DNA of 64,000 bases from an uncultured bacterium (GCA_947493945.1 CANLSR010000001.1:124001-188000), one strand, 5' to 3'. Shown: positions 9,844 to 18,949, counted from the stretch's first letter. Program-made: numbers and translations. Notes: generated from the sequence alone by a model not told the origin.

Positions 9844-11147
9844 GCCTGATCGAGCACTGCCTGCGCGAGGTGCGCGACGCCCCGCCCCGGCCGGCGCGGT
9901 TCGGCAAGGTCCGCTCGGCGGCCGGGCTGGTGATCGAGGCGTCGGGGCTGGAGGCGTCCATCGGTGAGATGTGCGTGATCCGCACCGGCGACCGCGACCT
10001 GGCGCCCGTCGAGGCCGAGGTCGTCGGCGTCCGCGGCTCGTCGGCGCTCTTGATGCCGCTGGGCGAGTCGACAGGCCTCCGCGCCGGCAGCTTGGTCGAG
10101 CGCGCCGCGCGGCCGCATACGGTCCCGGTCGGCGACGCCCTCTTGGGCCGCGTGATCGACGCCGGGGGCCGCGCCATCGACGGCAAGGGGCCGCTGGTGC
10201 TGTCCCAGGAGCGGTCGGTCCGCGCCGAGCCGCCCGCGCCGCTGGAGCGCCAGCTCATCGACGAGCCGCTCAAGACCGGCATCCGCGCCATCGACGGCCT
10301 GCTGACGTTCGCCAAGGGCCAGCGCGTGGGGATCTTCGCCGGCTCGGGCGTGGGCAAGAGCACGCTCCTGGGCACGATCGCGGCGCGCTCCGAGGCCGAC
10401 GTCAACGTGATCGCGCTCATCGGCGAGCGCGGGCGCGAGGTGCGCGAGTTCGTGCAGGACACGTTGGGCGAGGCCGTCCTGGCGCGCTCGGTCGTCGTCG
10501 CCGTGACGGGCGACCAGGCGGCGCTGGCGCGCGTCAAGGGCGCGCTCGTGGCGACGGCGATTGCGGAGCATTTCCGCGACGAAGGAAAAAACGTCCTCTT
10601 GATGATGGACTCGGTCACGCGCGTGGCCCAGGCCCAGCGCGAGATCGGGCTGGCGGCCGGCGAGCCGCCGACGACGCGCGGCTACACGCCCAGCGTGTTC
10701 GCCCTCTTGCCCCGCCTCCTGGAGCGGGCCGGGCCCGGGGCGCGCGGCACCATCACGGGCCTGTTCACGGTCCTGGTGGACGGCGGCGACATGGACGAGC
10801 CCGTCGCCGACGCCGTCCGCGGCATCCTGGACGGGCACGTCGTGCTCTCGCGCAAGCTGGCGGATGCGGGCCACTTTCCGGCCATCGACGTACCGGCGAG
10901 CGTGAGCCGGGTGATGAACCGCGTGACCGAGCCGGCCCAGCAGCGGGCCGCGCGCGAGGTCCGGTCGCTGCTGGCGGCCTTCCGCGAGGTGGAGCCGCTG
11001 GTGCGCGTCGGGGCCTTCGAGCCGGGCCAGGACCCGGCCGCCGACCGGGCGGTCGAGCTCCAGCCCGCCATCAACCAGTTCCTCCGCCAGTCGGCGGGTG
11101 ACGAGGGCGGGGACGCGGCCGAGCGGCTGGCCCGATTGGTCGCTTAA
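9840..11147 (+). CDS. fliI: Flagellar protein export ATPase FliI
   Basis: Encodes 435 residues. FliI is the hexameric ATPase that helps unfold and load substrates into the export gate. The Walker A motif GSGVGKST is near residues 168-175, Walker B is in NVLLMMDSVTRVAQAQREIG, and the F1/T3SS ATPase signature PPTTRGYTPSVFALLPRLLE follows. The overlap with the end of fliH (ATGA at 9840-9843) fixes the start. The C-terminal domain (FPAIDVPASVSRVM onwards) is complete. Confidence 0.98.
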   Translation: MSLIEHCLREVRDAPPRPARFGKVRSAAGLVIEASGLEASIGEMCVIRTGDRDLAPVEAEVVGVRGSSALLMPLGESTGLRAGSLVERAARPHTVPVGDALLGRVIDAGGRAIDGKGPLVLSQERSVRAEPPAPLERQLIDEPLKTGIRAIDGLLTFAKGQRVGIFAGSGVGKSTLLGTIAARSEADVNVIALIGERGREVREFVQDTLGEAVLARSVVVAVTGDQAALARVKGALVATAIAEHFRDEGKNVLLMMDSVTRVAQAQREIGLAAGEPPTTRGYTPSVFALLPRLLERAGPGARGTITGLFTVLVDGGDMDEPVADAVRGILDGHVVLSRKLADAGHFPAIDVPASVSRVMNRVTEPAQQRAAREVRSLLAAFREVEPLVRVGAFEPGQDPAADRAVELQPAINQFLRQSAGDEGGDAAERLARLVA

Positions 11148-11153
11148 TCCGGT

Positions 11154-11170
11154 TCGGCCCAGACTTTGCC
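11154..11170 (+). promoter_or_regulatory. Sigma-54-like promoter upstream of fliJ
   Basis: TTCGGCCC-AGACT-TTGC has the invariant GG (11156-11157) and GC (11168-11169) separated by exactly 10 bases, as sigma-54 promoters require. It lies just after the fliI stop and about 50 bases before the fliJ start. The site before fliM (18950-18966) shares 14 of 17 positions with it. A sigma-54 activator gene is in the same cluster. Computational resemblance only; no transcription start is known. Confidence 0.5.
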
Positions 11171-11219
11171 ACACCGTCTGGCAGCCGCGTCCTCCCCCTT
11201 TTTCCTGTCGTTCCGTTTC

Positions 11220-11657
11220 ATGGCCGGTCGTTCGTTCCGCTTCTCGCTCTCCCCCGTGCTCCAGCTCCGCGAGCGCGCCGTCGACGACTCGCGCGAGGCG
11301 CTGGGGCTGATCCGCGCCGACCGGCGGCAGGCCGAGTCGGCGCTGGCGGAGGCGACCGAGGCCGCGCACCGCGCGCCGACCGGGGGCGGCACCGCCCACA
11401 GCTTGCGGGCCGCCGCCGCCCACCGGAGCACGCTGAGCCGCGCCCGCACCGACGCCGAGCGCGCGCTCGACCGGCTGCGCGAGTCCGAGCGCCAGCGCCA
11501 GCGCCAGCTGGCCGCCGCCGTCCGCGAGCGCGAGGCGCTGGCGGTGCTCCGCGACCAAGCGGCCGACGCCCACCGCGCCGACGCGCTCCGGCACGAGACG
11601 GCCAGGCTCGACGACGTCGCCCTGGCCGGCCGCCGCGCCCGCACCGCGTCGTCATGA
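11220..11657 (+). CDS. fliJ: Flagellar export chaperone FliJ
   Basis: Encodes 145 residues. FliJ is the coiled-coil stalk of the FliI ATPase and engages FlhA. The ATG at 11220 gives the typical N-terminus (FRFSLSPVLQLRERAVDD). An upstream TTG in frame (11166) would add an unlikely leader and would overlap the sigma-54-like site. The protein is almost entirely helical and Arg/Ala/Glu-rich, as expected for the two-helix coiled coil. The stop overlaps the next gene by 4 bases. Confidence 0.9.
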   Translation: MAGRSFRFSLSPVLQLRERAVDDSREALGLIRADRRQAESALAEATEAAHRAPTGGGTAHSLRAAAAHRSTLSRARTDAERALDRLRESERQRQRQLAAAVREREALAVLRDQAADAHRADALRHETARLDDVALAGRRARTASS

Positions 11658-12211
11658 AAACGGCCCTCCTGACCCTGGGCCTCACGGCCCTCTTTTTCGC
11701 GCTCGGCGTCGTGGTGGTCCGCGTGGTCCTGCCGCGCTTGTCGGGCGACGCGGAGGCGGCGCCGCTGGCCGAGGCCGAGGCGGCGGCGGCCGGCGCCGAG
11801 ATCGGCGAGGTGGCCGGCGAGGTCGCCGACCTGCGCCGCCAGCTGGGCCGCGCCGAGGCGCGCGCCGACTCGCTCCGCGACGTGGTCGGGGGCCGCCAGC
11901 TGGACGACGAGGCCGCGAGCGCCCGCGCCGCCGAGTTGGCGGCGACGCTGACCAAGCTGGACGACGACGCGCTGGGCGGCATCGTCCAGCGCCTCGACGG
12001 CGGGTCGTTCGTCAAGCTGTTCGAGGCCGCGTCGTCGCGCAACCAGGTGCGCCTGCTCGACGCGCTGACGCCGGCCCAGGCCGCCGCGTTCGTCCGCCAC
12101 CAGCTGCCCGGCGGCGCCGCGCTCAAGACCGAGCCGCCCAAGCCGGACGCGCCGAACGCTCCCAAGACCGCCGCCCAGGCCGCCCCCGCCGACACCACCG
12201 CCGCCCGATGA
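11654..12211 (+). CDS. MotE/FlbB-like membrane-anchored coiled-coil protein
   Basis: Encodes 185 residues: an N-terminal membrane helix (about 5-28), a coiled coil (about 50-90), then a compact helical domain (LDDDALGGIVQRLDGGSFVKLFEAA, LLDALTPAQAAAFVRHQL) that resembles the MgtE N-terminal domain, and a Pro/Ala-rich tail. Proteins of this build between fliJ and fliK are the MotE (MotC chaperone) or FlbB group, periplasmic factors that support the stator or the motor collar. The family assignment rests on domain layout and position. Confidence 0.75.
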   Translation: MKTALLTLGLTALFFALGVVVVRVVLPRLSGDAEAAPLAEAEAAAAGAEIGEVAGEVADLRRQLGRAEARADSLRDVVGGRQLDDEAASARAAELAATLTKLDDDALGGIVQRLDGGSFVKLFEAASSRNQVRLLDALTPAQAAAFVRHQLPGGAALKTEPPKPDAPNAPKTAAQAAPADTTAAR

Positions 12212-14007
12212 TGCCTCTCCTGGATGCCCTCGTTTCCCGACCGTCCAGCGCCGCTCCGCAGGCAACGGCGGCGCCGGTCGCTGGCCCACCGTTCGCCGAG
12301 GTCCTCGACGCCCAGGCCGGCGTGCCTCCCCTGGGCGATCACGCCACGGAGGCGGTGCCGGTCGAGGCGTTCGCCCCCGAGGGCGGCGAGACCGCCGACC
12401 TCCAGGCGCTCGACCTTGGCGCGCCGACGCCGTCTGACGCGGCGCTCCTCGTTCCGGCCCCGCGTCCCTCGGCGCCCCAGGCCACCGACGCCGCTCCCGA
12501 TCCGCTGGCGGCCGCCGCCGGCGGGGGACAGACCGAGGGCCTCAGCCTGACCGCTCCCGAGGGCCCGCCCGCCCCGGCGCGCCCACCGGCTCCGCCAGCG
12601 GGGCGCGGGGTTGCGGCGGAGGCCCTGGCGACGAGCGCCAGTCCCGACGCAGCGGGTCCCCAGGCCAGGTCGGCGGCCGAGCCGGAGTCGGGGGCCGGGC
12701 CGACGTCGCCCGCAGACGTCGCCGCGGCGCAGGCGACGGGGCCACTGGCGGAAGCCGGTCCGCCCGCGAGCGGCTCGGAAACGAGGCCGTCTGCGACGCG
12801 GCGCCCCGCGTTGGCCGCCCAGGCGCCGGGCGGCTCGATTTCTGAGCCGCTGGCCGACCCGAGGGCCGCCGTCGGCGCTCACCGCTCGCCCTCCCACGGC
12901 GCGACCCCAGACGACGGAACGCAAGCGCGGACGGCGTCCGGTCTCGGGGCAGCGCCTGCGAGCGAGCCCGAAGGACTCGCGACCCCTCAGCCCGTCCATC
13001 CCGGGCCTCCCCGCACCCCAGCAAAGGCCGGCCCGAGCGGGCCGACCGCTCAGCCGACGCCTTCCGCTCCGGCTAGCGCCGGCTCCACCGTGGCCGGCGC
13101 CGACTCGACGACCCAGGAAGCGGCGGCGCCTCTCCAAACGCCGCCCCAGGGTTCAGAAACCGGCCGGTCGACCCCCGACCGTTCGCAGGGCGCTCGCGAG
13201 GCGCAGCCCGGCGGCGAGCCCACTTTTCCAGGCGAGCGTCGCCCGGGACCCGACGCGCGCCCTGCGCCCGACTCCGATCTGCACCCCGCAGAGCCCACCC
13301 GCCGGCAGGCCGCGCGGCCCAGTGAGGCCGACGCCTCGGACGCTACGGCCCGCGACGCGCCCCGCCCCGACGCGACACCCCGCGAGCCATCTCCCCTCGC
13401 CGGCCCGCTGTCGCCGAGCGCCCCGGCGACGGCCGCCAGCGCGGCGGCCATGACGCTGGCGGAAGCGATGGACGAGGCGGTGCCGGAGCCCTCGGACCCC
13501 GAGGTCACGGTCCCAGAGGCGGGCTCGGGCGCGGCCCTCTCGTCCGACCGGTCGGCGCCGGCGGGCTCGACCCAAGAGGCGCGCGCGGCGGTGCCGGCGC
13601 GGCTGGCCGTGCCCGCCTGGGCCGAGCGGCTGGCGGAGGCGCGCGGCGGCAAGGCCGTCCAGGTCGCGCTGGGAGAGGACGGGACGGTGCGCCTCCAGAC
13701 CGTCCGCGACGGCGACGGGGTGACGGTGAGCCTGCGCTTTAGCGACCCCGACCTGCAGACGCTGGCCGGCACGCACGCCGCCCGGCTCCGCGACGTCCTG
13801 GACGCCCACTTCGACGAGCCCGTCCGCCTGTCGCTCTCCGACGGCGGCGGCGCCCACGACGGCGCCCACCCCGACGGCCGCCCGGCCGACCACGCCGGCG
13901 GCCGCCCTTCCCGTACCCCCTCGCCGGCGCCGTCCGCCAGCGCCGCCCCCGTCCCCGCCCCTCCCACCGCGACCGTCCGTTCGGGGCGCCGCGAGTGGGT
14001 CGGCTAG
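12208..14007 (+). CDS. fliK: Flagellar hook-length control protein FliK
   Basis: Encodes 599 residues. FliK is a secreted ruler that stops hook growth and switches export specificity through FlhB. About 450 residues are low-complexity Pro/Ala/Ser/Glu-rich sequence without fold, typical of the ruler part. The C-terminal Flg_hook domain (about 466-560) has the amphipathic WAERLAEARGGKAVQVALGE segment and VRLQTVRDGDGVTVSLRF, the FlhB-contacting core. It overlaps the MotE-like gene by 4 bases. The low-complexity region is in frame throughout. Confidence 0.92.
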   Translation: MMPLLDALVSRPSSAAPQATAAPVAGPPFAEVLDAQAGVPPLGDHATEAVPVEAFAPEGGETADLQALDLGAPTPSDAALLVPAPRPSAPQATDAAPDPLAAAAGGGQTEGLSLTAPEGPPAPARPPAPPAGRGVAAEALATSASPDAAGPQARSAAEPESGAGPTSPADVAAAQATGPLAEAGPPASGSETRPSATRRPALAAQAPGGSISEPLADPRAAVGAHRSPSHGATPDDGTQARTASGLGAAPASEPEGLATPQPVHPGPPRTPAKAGPSGPTAQPTPSAPASAGSTVAGADSTTQEAAAPLQTPPQGSETGRSTPDRSQGAREAQPGGEPTFPGERRPGPDARPAPDSDLHPAEPTRRQAARPSEADASDATARDAPRPDATPREPSPLAGPLSPSAPATAASAAAMTLAEAMDEAVPEPSDPEVTVPEAGSGAALSSDRSAPAGSTQEARAAVPARLAVPAWAERLAEARGGKAVQVALGEDGTVRLQTVRDGDGVTVSLRFSDPDLQTLAGTHAARLRDVLDAHFDEPVRLSLSDGGGAHDGAHPDGRPADHAGGRPSRTPSPAPSASAAPVPAPPTATVRSGRREWVG

Positions 14008-14017
14008 CCTCAGACCC

Positions 14018-14815
14018 ATGACCGTTTCCCCTGCCTCCTCCGCCGCCACGCCGGCCGCGTCCAACGCCCTGGCCGGGGCCGCCGGCAGCTCGGCGCTGGG
14101 CCGCGACGAGTTTCTCCAGCTGCTCGTCGCCCAGCTCCGCAACCAGGACCCGACGAGCCCCCAGGACGGCCACGAGTTCGCGGCCCAGCTGGCCCAGTTC
14201 TCGTCCGTCGAGCAGCTGACCAACATCGGCTCCACGCTGTCGTCGCAGTCCGGCCAGCTCGCGGCGCTGGCGGGCGCGCTGGAGGGCGTCCAGACCGGGC
14301 AGGCCGCGCTCGCGAGCCAGCTCGGCGGGCGGATCGACCTCCAGGCCGCCTCCGGCCTGGTGGGCAAGACGGTCGAGGTGGCCAGCGGGGCCCTGGACTG
14401 GGACGGCACGAGCGCCGCGCCCGTCCACGTCCGGCTGGCGGGCGACGCGCGCGAGGTCGAGGTCACGATCCGCGACGCCGACGGCGCCGTCGTGCGGACG
14501 CTGCGGACCGGCGCGCTCTCGGCCGGCGACCACGACGTCGCGTGGGACGGGACGACGGCCGACGGCTCCGCCGCGCCGGCCGGCGCCTACACCGCCGCCG
14601 TCCGCGCCGTCGACGCCGACGGGAAGCCGGCCCAGGCCACGCCGCTCGTGCGCGGCTCCGTGGACCGGCTGAGCGTCGAGGGCGACGGCGTGTTCCTGTG
14701 GGTCGGCGACCACAAGGTGCCGTTTGGCGCCCTCCTGTCCATCACCGGGGCGGCCTCCCCCGCCCCGGCCTCTCTCTCCTCCAACTCGACCGCCGCCTTC
14801 CTGCCTATGCCATGA
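14018..14815 (+). CDS. flgD: Hook scaffold (cap) protein FlgD
   Basis: Encodes 265 residues. FlgD caps the growing hook. The N-terminal export and assembly segment shows the hallmark LGRDEFLQLLVAQLRNQDP and FAAQLAQFSSVEQL (about residues 27-70). The C-terminal half (about 120-235) is the Tudor/Ig-like pair, with RTGALSAGDHDVAWDGTTADG, the FlgD Ig-like signature. The stop overlaps the following gene (ATGA at 14812-14815). Confidence 0.97.
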   Translation: MTVSPASSAATPAASNALAGAAGSSALGRDEFLQLLVAQLRNQDPTSPQDGHEFAAQLAQFSSVEQLTNIGSTLSSQSGQLAALAGALEGVQTGQAALASQLGGRIDLQAASGLVGKTVEVASGALDWDGTSAAPVHVRLAGDAREVEVTIRDADGAVVRTLRTGALSAGDHDVAWDGTTADGSAAPAGAYTAAVRAVDADGKPAQATPLVRGSVDRLSVEGDGVFLWVGDHKVPFGALLSITGAASPAPASLSSNSTAAFLPMP

Positions 14816-15201
14816 CCGTCCAACAGATCGCCGCGCGCGTCGCGCCCCGCCCGGTCTCTCCGGGTACGGCCGGCGCGCCCGCCCCCCGGGCCCCGGCCTT
14901 CGCCGACCTCCTGGCCCGAGCGACCGCGCCGGAGCCGTTCGGAGGCTCCCGGCTCACCGTCTCGGCCCACGCCGCCCAGCGGCTGGTCGACCGGGCCATC
15001 GCGCTCACGGACCCCCTCCGCGAGCAGATCGACCAGGCGCTCGACACGCTCGACGCCAAAGGGGCCCGCGACGCCCTCCTGCTCGGGACCGACGCCGCCT
15101 TCGTGGTCAACGTCCCCAACCGGACCGTCGTCACGGCCCTCGCTCCCGACGAGATGCACGACCGCGTGGTCACGCAGATCGACAGCGCCCTGATCCTCTA
15201 G
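14812..15201 (+). CDS. TIGR02530-type flagellar operon protein
   Basis: Encodes 129 residues. This small protein family sits between flgD and flgE in Firmicutes, spirochetes and others. The role is not settled, though a hook-related function is assumed from context. Seen are a disordered N-terminus and a conserved C-terminal part, LTVSAHAAQRLVDRAIALTD, LDTLDAKGARDALLLG, AFVVNVPNRTVVTALAPDEM. Translation is coupled to flgD by a 4-base overlap. Identification is by position and pattern. Confidence 0.85.
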   Translation: MTVQQIAARVAPRPVSPGTAGAPAPRAPAFADLLARATAPEPFGGSRLTVSAHAAQRLVDRAIALTDPLREQIDQALDTLDAKGARDALLLGTDAAFVVNVPNRTVVTALAPDEMHDRVVTQIDSALIL

Positions 15202-15313
15202 GCGCCTTTTCCAACCGGCCGGACCCACCCCGCGCGCGCCCCGTCGCGCCGGGACCGGGAGGCCACCGCAGCCGCCGACCGACCGACGCGGCCGCCCCCA
15301 CTCCCCCACCCCT

Positions 15314-16552
15314 ATGATTCGCTCCCTCCGCACCGGCGTCACCGGCCTCCGCGCCAACCAGCTCCGGCTGGACGTCATCGGCAACAACATCTCCGGCGTC
15401 AACACGACCGGCTTCAAGCGCTCCCGCGTGCTGTTCCAGGACGCCCTCACCCAACGGATCGCGACCGGCGGACGCCTGGCCGGGCCCAACCCGGCGGGCG
15501 TCTCCAACGTCGGCAACGGCGTCTCGGCGGCGGCCGTCGACCAGGTCTGGAGCCAGGGGACCCTCGAGTACACCAACCTGCCGACCGACCTCGCCCTGGC
15601 CGGCGACGGCTTCTTTATCGCGAAGGGGCTCCAGGGCAACGCGCTCACGCGCGCCGGGGCCTTCGCGTTCGACGCCGATGGCTACCTCGTCACGCCGGGC
15701 GGCCTGCGCGTCCAGGGCTGGGAGGCGGCCGACGACGGGACGGTCTCGACGGGCGCGCTCCAGAACGTCCGGATCGACCCGTCGGTGACGTCCGACCCGG
15801 TGCAGACGACGGGGCTCGCCATCAACGGCAACCTGTCGGCCGAGCGGCCCGTCGGCTCCGAGGTCACGATGACGTCGGTGGTGTACGACGGGACGGGCGT
15901 CTCCCACACCGTCGTGCTCACGGCCACCCGCCAGGCCGACCCCGACGCCACGTCGACGGCGTGGTCCCTGACCAGCGCCGGGATCGTCGACGCCGACGGC
16001 ACGACGCGGGACCTCCCCGGCATCACCGGGGCCGACCTCGTGTTCGACACGAACGGCCAGCTGACGGCGGGCGGCGCGTACGACGTCGCCGCCGTGTTCC
16101 CCGACGGGGCCTCCCTCGCCGTCGACATGAGCGCGCTGACCCAGTTCGGCGGCTCGACGACGGCCGTGGTGGCGTCGCAGACGGGCTCGCCCGCGGGCGA
16201 CCTGGTGGACTACAACTTCGACCAGGAGGGCCGGCTGATCCTGTCGTTCTCGAACGGCGTGCGCCGGACCGAGGCCCAGCTCGCGCTCGGGAACGTGACC
16301 AACCCCGACGGGCTCGACCAGGTCGGCGACGGGTTCTACGCGCCGACGGTCGTCTCGGGCGACCTCCAGATCGGCCGGGGCGGGTCGGAGATCGACGCGA
16401 GCGTGATCTCGGGCGCGCTCGAGTCCAGCAACGTGGACCTGGCCGAGGAGTTTACCGACATGATCGTGGCCCAGCGCGGCTACCAGGCCAACGCGCGCGT
16501 GATCACGACCTCGGACGAGCTGCTCCAGGAGACGGTCCAGCTCAAGCGCTAG
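15314..16552 (+). CDS. flgE: Flagellar hook protein FlgE
   Basis: Encodes 412 residues. FlgE builds the flexible hook outside the cell. The N-terminal rod/hook motif (LDVIGNNISGVNTTGFKRSR) and the C-terminal helix (EFTDMIVAQRGYQANARVI, ending ELLQETVQLKR) are those of the FlgE/F/G family. The size, the two beta-rich central domains and the place right after flgD identify it as the hook rather than the distal rod. A 112-base gap before it holds no gene and no clear promoter. Confidence 0.95.
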   Translation: MIRSLRTGVTGLRANQLRLDVIGNNISGVNTTGFKRSRVLFQDALTQRIATGGRLAGPNPAGVSNVGNGVSAAAVDQVWSQGTLEYTNLPTDLALAGDGFFIAKGLQGNALTRAGAFAFDADGYLVTPGGLRVQGWEAADDGTVSTGALQNVRIDPSVTSDPVQTTGLAINGNLSAERPVGSEVTMTSVVYDGTGVSHTVVLTATRQADPDATSTAWSLTSAGIVDADGTTRDLPGITGADLVFDTNGQLTAGGAYDVAAVFPDGASLAVDMSALTQFGGSTTAVVASQTGSPAGDLVDYNFDQEGRLILSFSNGVRRTEAQLALGNVTNPDGLDQVGDGFYAPTVVSGDLQIGRGGSEIDASVISGALESSNVDLAEEFTDMIVAQRGYQANARVITTSDELLQETVQLKR

Positions 16553-16846
16553 CCGGTGAGCCGGTGCGTCGGTCAGCGGCCTCGGGACCCCGGTCCCGGG
16601 GCCGCTCGCACGTCCGGCCGGCCCGCTGGCGCTTTCGGCCGGGCGCGCGGGGCCCGTACAGGCGACCAGGGGGCTCGGGCGGCCCGGCCCCCCGGCGCGT
16701 CGCGGCCGCCAGCGCGGCGCGGCCGCCAGCGGGGCAGGATCAGGCGCGCCACGCGGCACGGCCGCGTTCCAGTGCCGCGGTCCATAGCCGGACGGGTTGA
16801 GCGGCGGCGGGCGCCTTCGATAATGCCGGGGAGCCCTCCCCCCCTC
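16553..16846. other. GC-rich gap between flgE and motA with tandem CGCGGCCGCCAGCG copies
   Basis: 294 bases with no gene. In related cluster layouts the small gene flbD lies here; I see no trace of it. The 14-mer CGCGGCCGCCAGCG occurs twice, at 16701-16714 and 16718-16731, again carrying the CCGCCAGC octamer. No sigma-54-like pair with correct spacing was found. Confidence 0.5.
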
Positions 16847-17653
16847 ATGGAAAAGTCCACCCCCATCGGCCTGATCGCCGGTTTCGTCCTGGTGTTTGGA
16901 GCCATCGTCGTCGGCGAAGGCTGGACGACGTTTTTCGACCCCAAGTCGCTGCTGATCGTCGTCGGCGGCACGGCGGCCGGGCTGCTGGTCACGTTCACGA
17001 TGGACGAGGTCAAGGGCGTCGTACCGCTCGTCAAGGGCCTGTTCGGGTTCCAGGCGCCCGACTACGCCGCCCTCGCCGAGCAGCTGACCGACTTTGCGCG
17101 CACGGCCCGACGCGACGGGCCGCTGGCGCTCGACGCGCGCGTGGCCGAGGCCGAGGACCCGGTGCTGCGATCGGCGCTGGAGATGGCCGTCGACGGTGTG
17201 GCCCCCGGCCCCGCCCAGGCGTCGCTCCAGACCCAGTCGGCCGAGGCCGCCGCCGGTCCGCTCCTGCTCGTCAAGCTGCTGAACAAGGCCGGGATGTACG
17301 CCCCGGCCTTTGGCATGGTGGGCACGCTGATCGGGCTGATCCAGATGCTCCAGAACCTCGACGACCCGTCGGCCATCGGGCCGTCCATGGCCGTAGCCAT
17401 GATCACGACGTTCTGGGGCGCGCTCCTGGCCAACTTGGTGTTCCTCCCGATGGCCGGCAAGGTCCAGGGCCAGGCCCAGGCCCGCGCCAAGGCGCACGAG
17501 ATGATCCGCGTGGGCGCGGCCGGCATCCTGGAGGGCGACTCGCCGGGCGCGCTCGGCCAGCGCCTGCGCCTCTACGTCGGCGACGGGCCCGACGCCGCCG
17601 GCGGGGCCGCCAGCGCGGCCGCCGAGCCCACGCCCTTGCGCCGCGCCGCCTGA
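16847..17653 (+). CDS. motA: Flagellar stator protein MotA
   Basis: Encodes 268 residues. MotA is the stator subunit that forms the ion channel with MotB and turns FliG. There are four membrane segments (about 6-22, 31-50, 143-163 and 180-203). The segment KAGMYAPAFGMVGTLIGLIQML is the conserved MotA/ExbB helix, followed by the PSAIGPSMAVAMITTFWG motif. The cytoplasmic loop carries the charged residues. The ATG at 16847 is preferred to one at 16823, because the family N-terminus is short. motB overlaps by 1 base. Confidence 0.96.
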   Translation: MEKSTPIGLIAGFVLVFGAIVVGEGWTTFFDPKSLLIVVGGTAAGLLVTFTMDEVKGVVPLVKGLFGFQAPDYAALAEQLTDFARTARRDGPLALDARVAEAEDPVLRSALEMAVDGVAPGPAQASLQTQSAEAAAGPLLLVKLLNKAGMYAPAFGMVGTLIGLIQMLQNLDDPSAIGPSMAVAMITTFWGALLANLVFLPMAGKVQGQAQARAKAHEMIRVGAAGILEGDSPGALGQRLRLYVGDGPDAAGGAASAAAEPTPLRRAA

Positions 17654-18387
17654 TGTCCGACTCGCTGTCCCTGCTCGCCGACGACGAGGAGCCCACCTCG
17701 CCGTTCTGGATGGCCACCTTCAGCGACATGATGACGCTGCTGCTCACGTTCTTCGTGATGCTGGTGGCCATGTCGACCGTCGAGGTCAAAAAGTTTGAGG
17801 AGGCGCTGAGCTACTTTACCGGCCGCCGCGGCGTCATGGAGCAGGAGGGCATGATGCCCGGCATCATGGGCGTCGCCGGCCGGCAGGACGTCCGCGAGCT
17901 GGCGGAGCAGTTCGAGCAGATCGCCCGCGCGGTCCAGGAGCAGGGCCTGGGCAACGCCGTGGACGTGGACCTGACCGAGGAGGGCGTGCGCCTGACGTTC
18001 GTGGACTCGGTCGCCTTCGCGCCCGCCTCGGTCGTGCTCGACGAGCCGGCCCGGGGCGTGCTCCGGACCGTGGCCGAGATGGCGACCGGCGTGGCGACGG
18101 TCGAGGTCGAGGGCCACACCGACGACCGCCCCATCTCGACGGTGGCCTACCCGTCCAACTGGGAGCTCTCGGCGGCGCGGGCGGCGGCCGTCGTCCGCTT
18201 CCTCACGGCCCAGCCGGGCGCGCTGTCGCCGGACCACTACGTCGCCTCCGGGCACGGCGAGCACCGCCCGCGGGCGGCCAACGACACGCCCGCCGGCCGC
18301 GCCCGCAACCGCCGAATCACCGTCCTCTTCCGCACCCCCGACCCCGACGCCATGCCGTCGATGGGTCCCTCTACGTATGTCCGCTGA
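17653..18387 (+). CDS. motB: Flagellar stator protein MotB
   Basis: Encodes 244 residues. MotB anchors the stator to peptidoglycan and carries the ion. The single membrane helix (about 19-43) starts with FWMATFSDMMTLLLTFF, where D25 is the expected ion-binding aspartate. The plug and linker follow, then an OmpA-type peptidoglycan-binding domain (about 115-235) with VEGHTDDRPI and NWELSAARAAAVVRFL. It overlaps motA by 1 base and fliL by 11. Whether protons or sodium drive the motor cannot be told with confidence from the sequence. Confidence 0.97.
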   Translation: MSDSLSLLADDEEPTSPFWMATFSDMMTLLLTFFVMLVAMSTVEVKKFEEALSYFTGRRGVMEQEGMMPGIMGVAGRQDVRELAEQFEQIARAVQEQGLGNAVDVDLTEEGVRLTFVDSVAFAPASVVLDEPARGVLRTVAEMATGVATVEVEGHTDDRPISTVAYPSNWELSAARAAAVVRFLTAQPGALSPDHYVASGHGEHRPRAANDTPAGRARNRRITVLFRTPDPDAMPSMGPSTYVR

Positions 18388-18856
18388 CGCCCCCGCCGAA
18401 CCCACTAAAAACAAGATGCGCTGGCTCGTGCCCGTCGCCGCGCTCGCCATCGGCGGCGTGGGGGCGCTGGCTTTTACCCAGCCCGACGCCCTCCGCCAGA
18501 TCACGATGGCGGCGTCGGCCGAGACCGCGCCGGAGGACGAGCCGGTCGAGTTCGGCGAGTTCTCGGAGATGCCCGGCATCGTCGTGAACCCGCTGGGCAC
18601 CGGCGGCCGGCGCTACCTCATGGTCAAGATCGGCGTCGAGGCCGACGACGCCGAGACGCTGACCCGCCTGGACGAGATGAGCCCGGCCGCCGTCGACGCG
18701 GTGATCGACCTGATGGGCGCGCTCCGCGTCGAGCAGCTCTCCGACATCGGCCAGCGCGACTCGCTCAAGGAGGGGATCCGGACGCGCTTTAACCGGATCC
18801 TGGGCGAGGACGGCCCGGTGACGCGCGTCTACTTCACGCAGTACGTGCTGCAGTAG
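18377..18856 (+). CDS. fliL: Flagellar basal body-associated protein FliL
   Basis: Encodes 159 residues. FliL rings the stator and boosts torque. There is a short cytoplasmic start, one membrane helix (about 15-33) and a periplasmic stomatin-like domain (FSEMPGIVVNPLGTGGRRYLM, then DLMGALRVEQLSDIGQRDSLK, and the C-terminal VTRVYFTQYVLQ typical of FliL). It overlaps motB by 11 bases, so the stator and FliL are coupled in translation. Confidence 0.95.
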   Translation: MSADAPAEPTKNKMRWLVPVAALAIGGVGALAFTQPDALRQITMAASAETAPEDEPVEFGEFSEMPGIVVNPLGTGGRRYLMVKIGVEADDAETLTRLDEMSPAAVDAVIDLMGALRVEQLSDIGQRDSLKEGIRTRFNRILGEDGPVTRVYFTQYVLQ

Positions 18857-18889
18857 CGGCCGGCGGAGGCCGGCGCGCGGCCACGAACA

Positions 18890-18906
18890 GCGCCAGCGGC
18901 TGGCGC
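18890..18906. repeat. GCGCCAG/CTGGCGC hairpin between fliL and fliM
   Basis: Perfect 7-base arms with a 3-base loop, followed by very GC-rich sequence without a U-tract. It is one of the CTGGCG-bearing hairpins seen in many gaps of this window. It could act as an RNA stability element between fliL and fliM. Confidence 0.4.
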
Positions 18907-18949
18907 CCGCGGCGGGCGGGGCCGGGGCGGCGCGCGGGGCGGGGGCGAG

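Noticed and set aside
9144-11594. Long minus-strand frame opposite fliH-fliI-fliJ
   Set aside because: Opposite strand of well-supported genes, with His/Arg/Ala-rich composition and no motifs.
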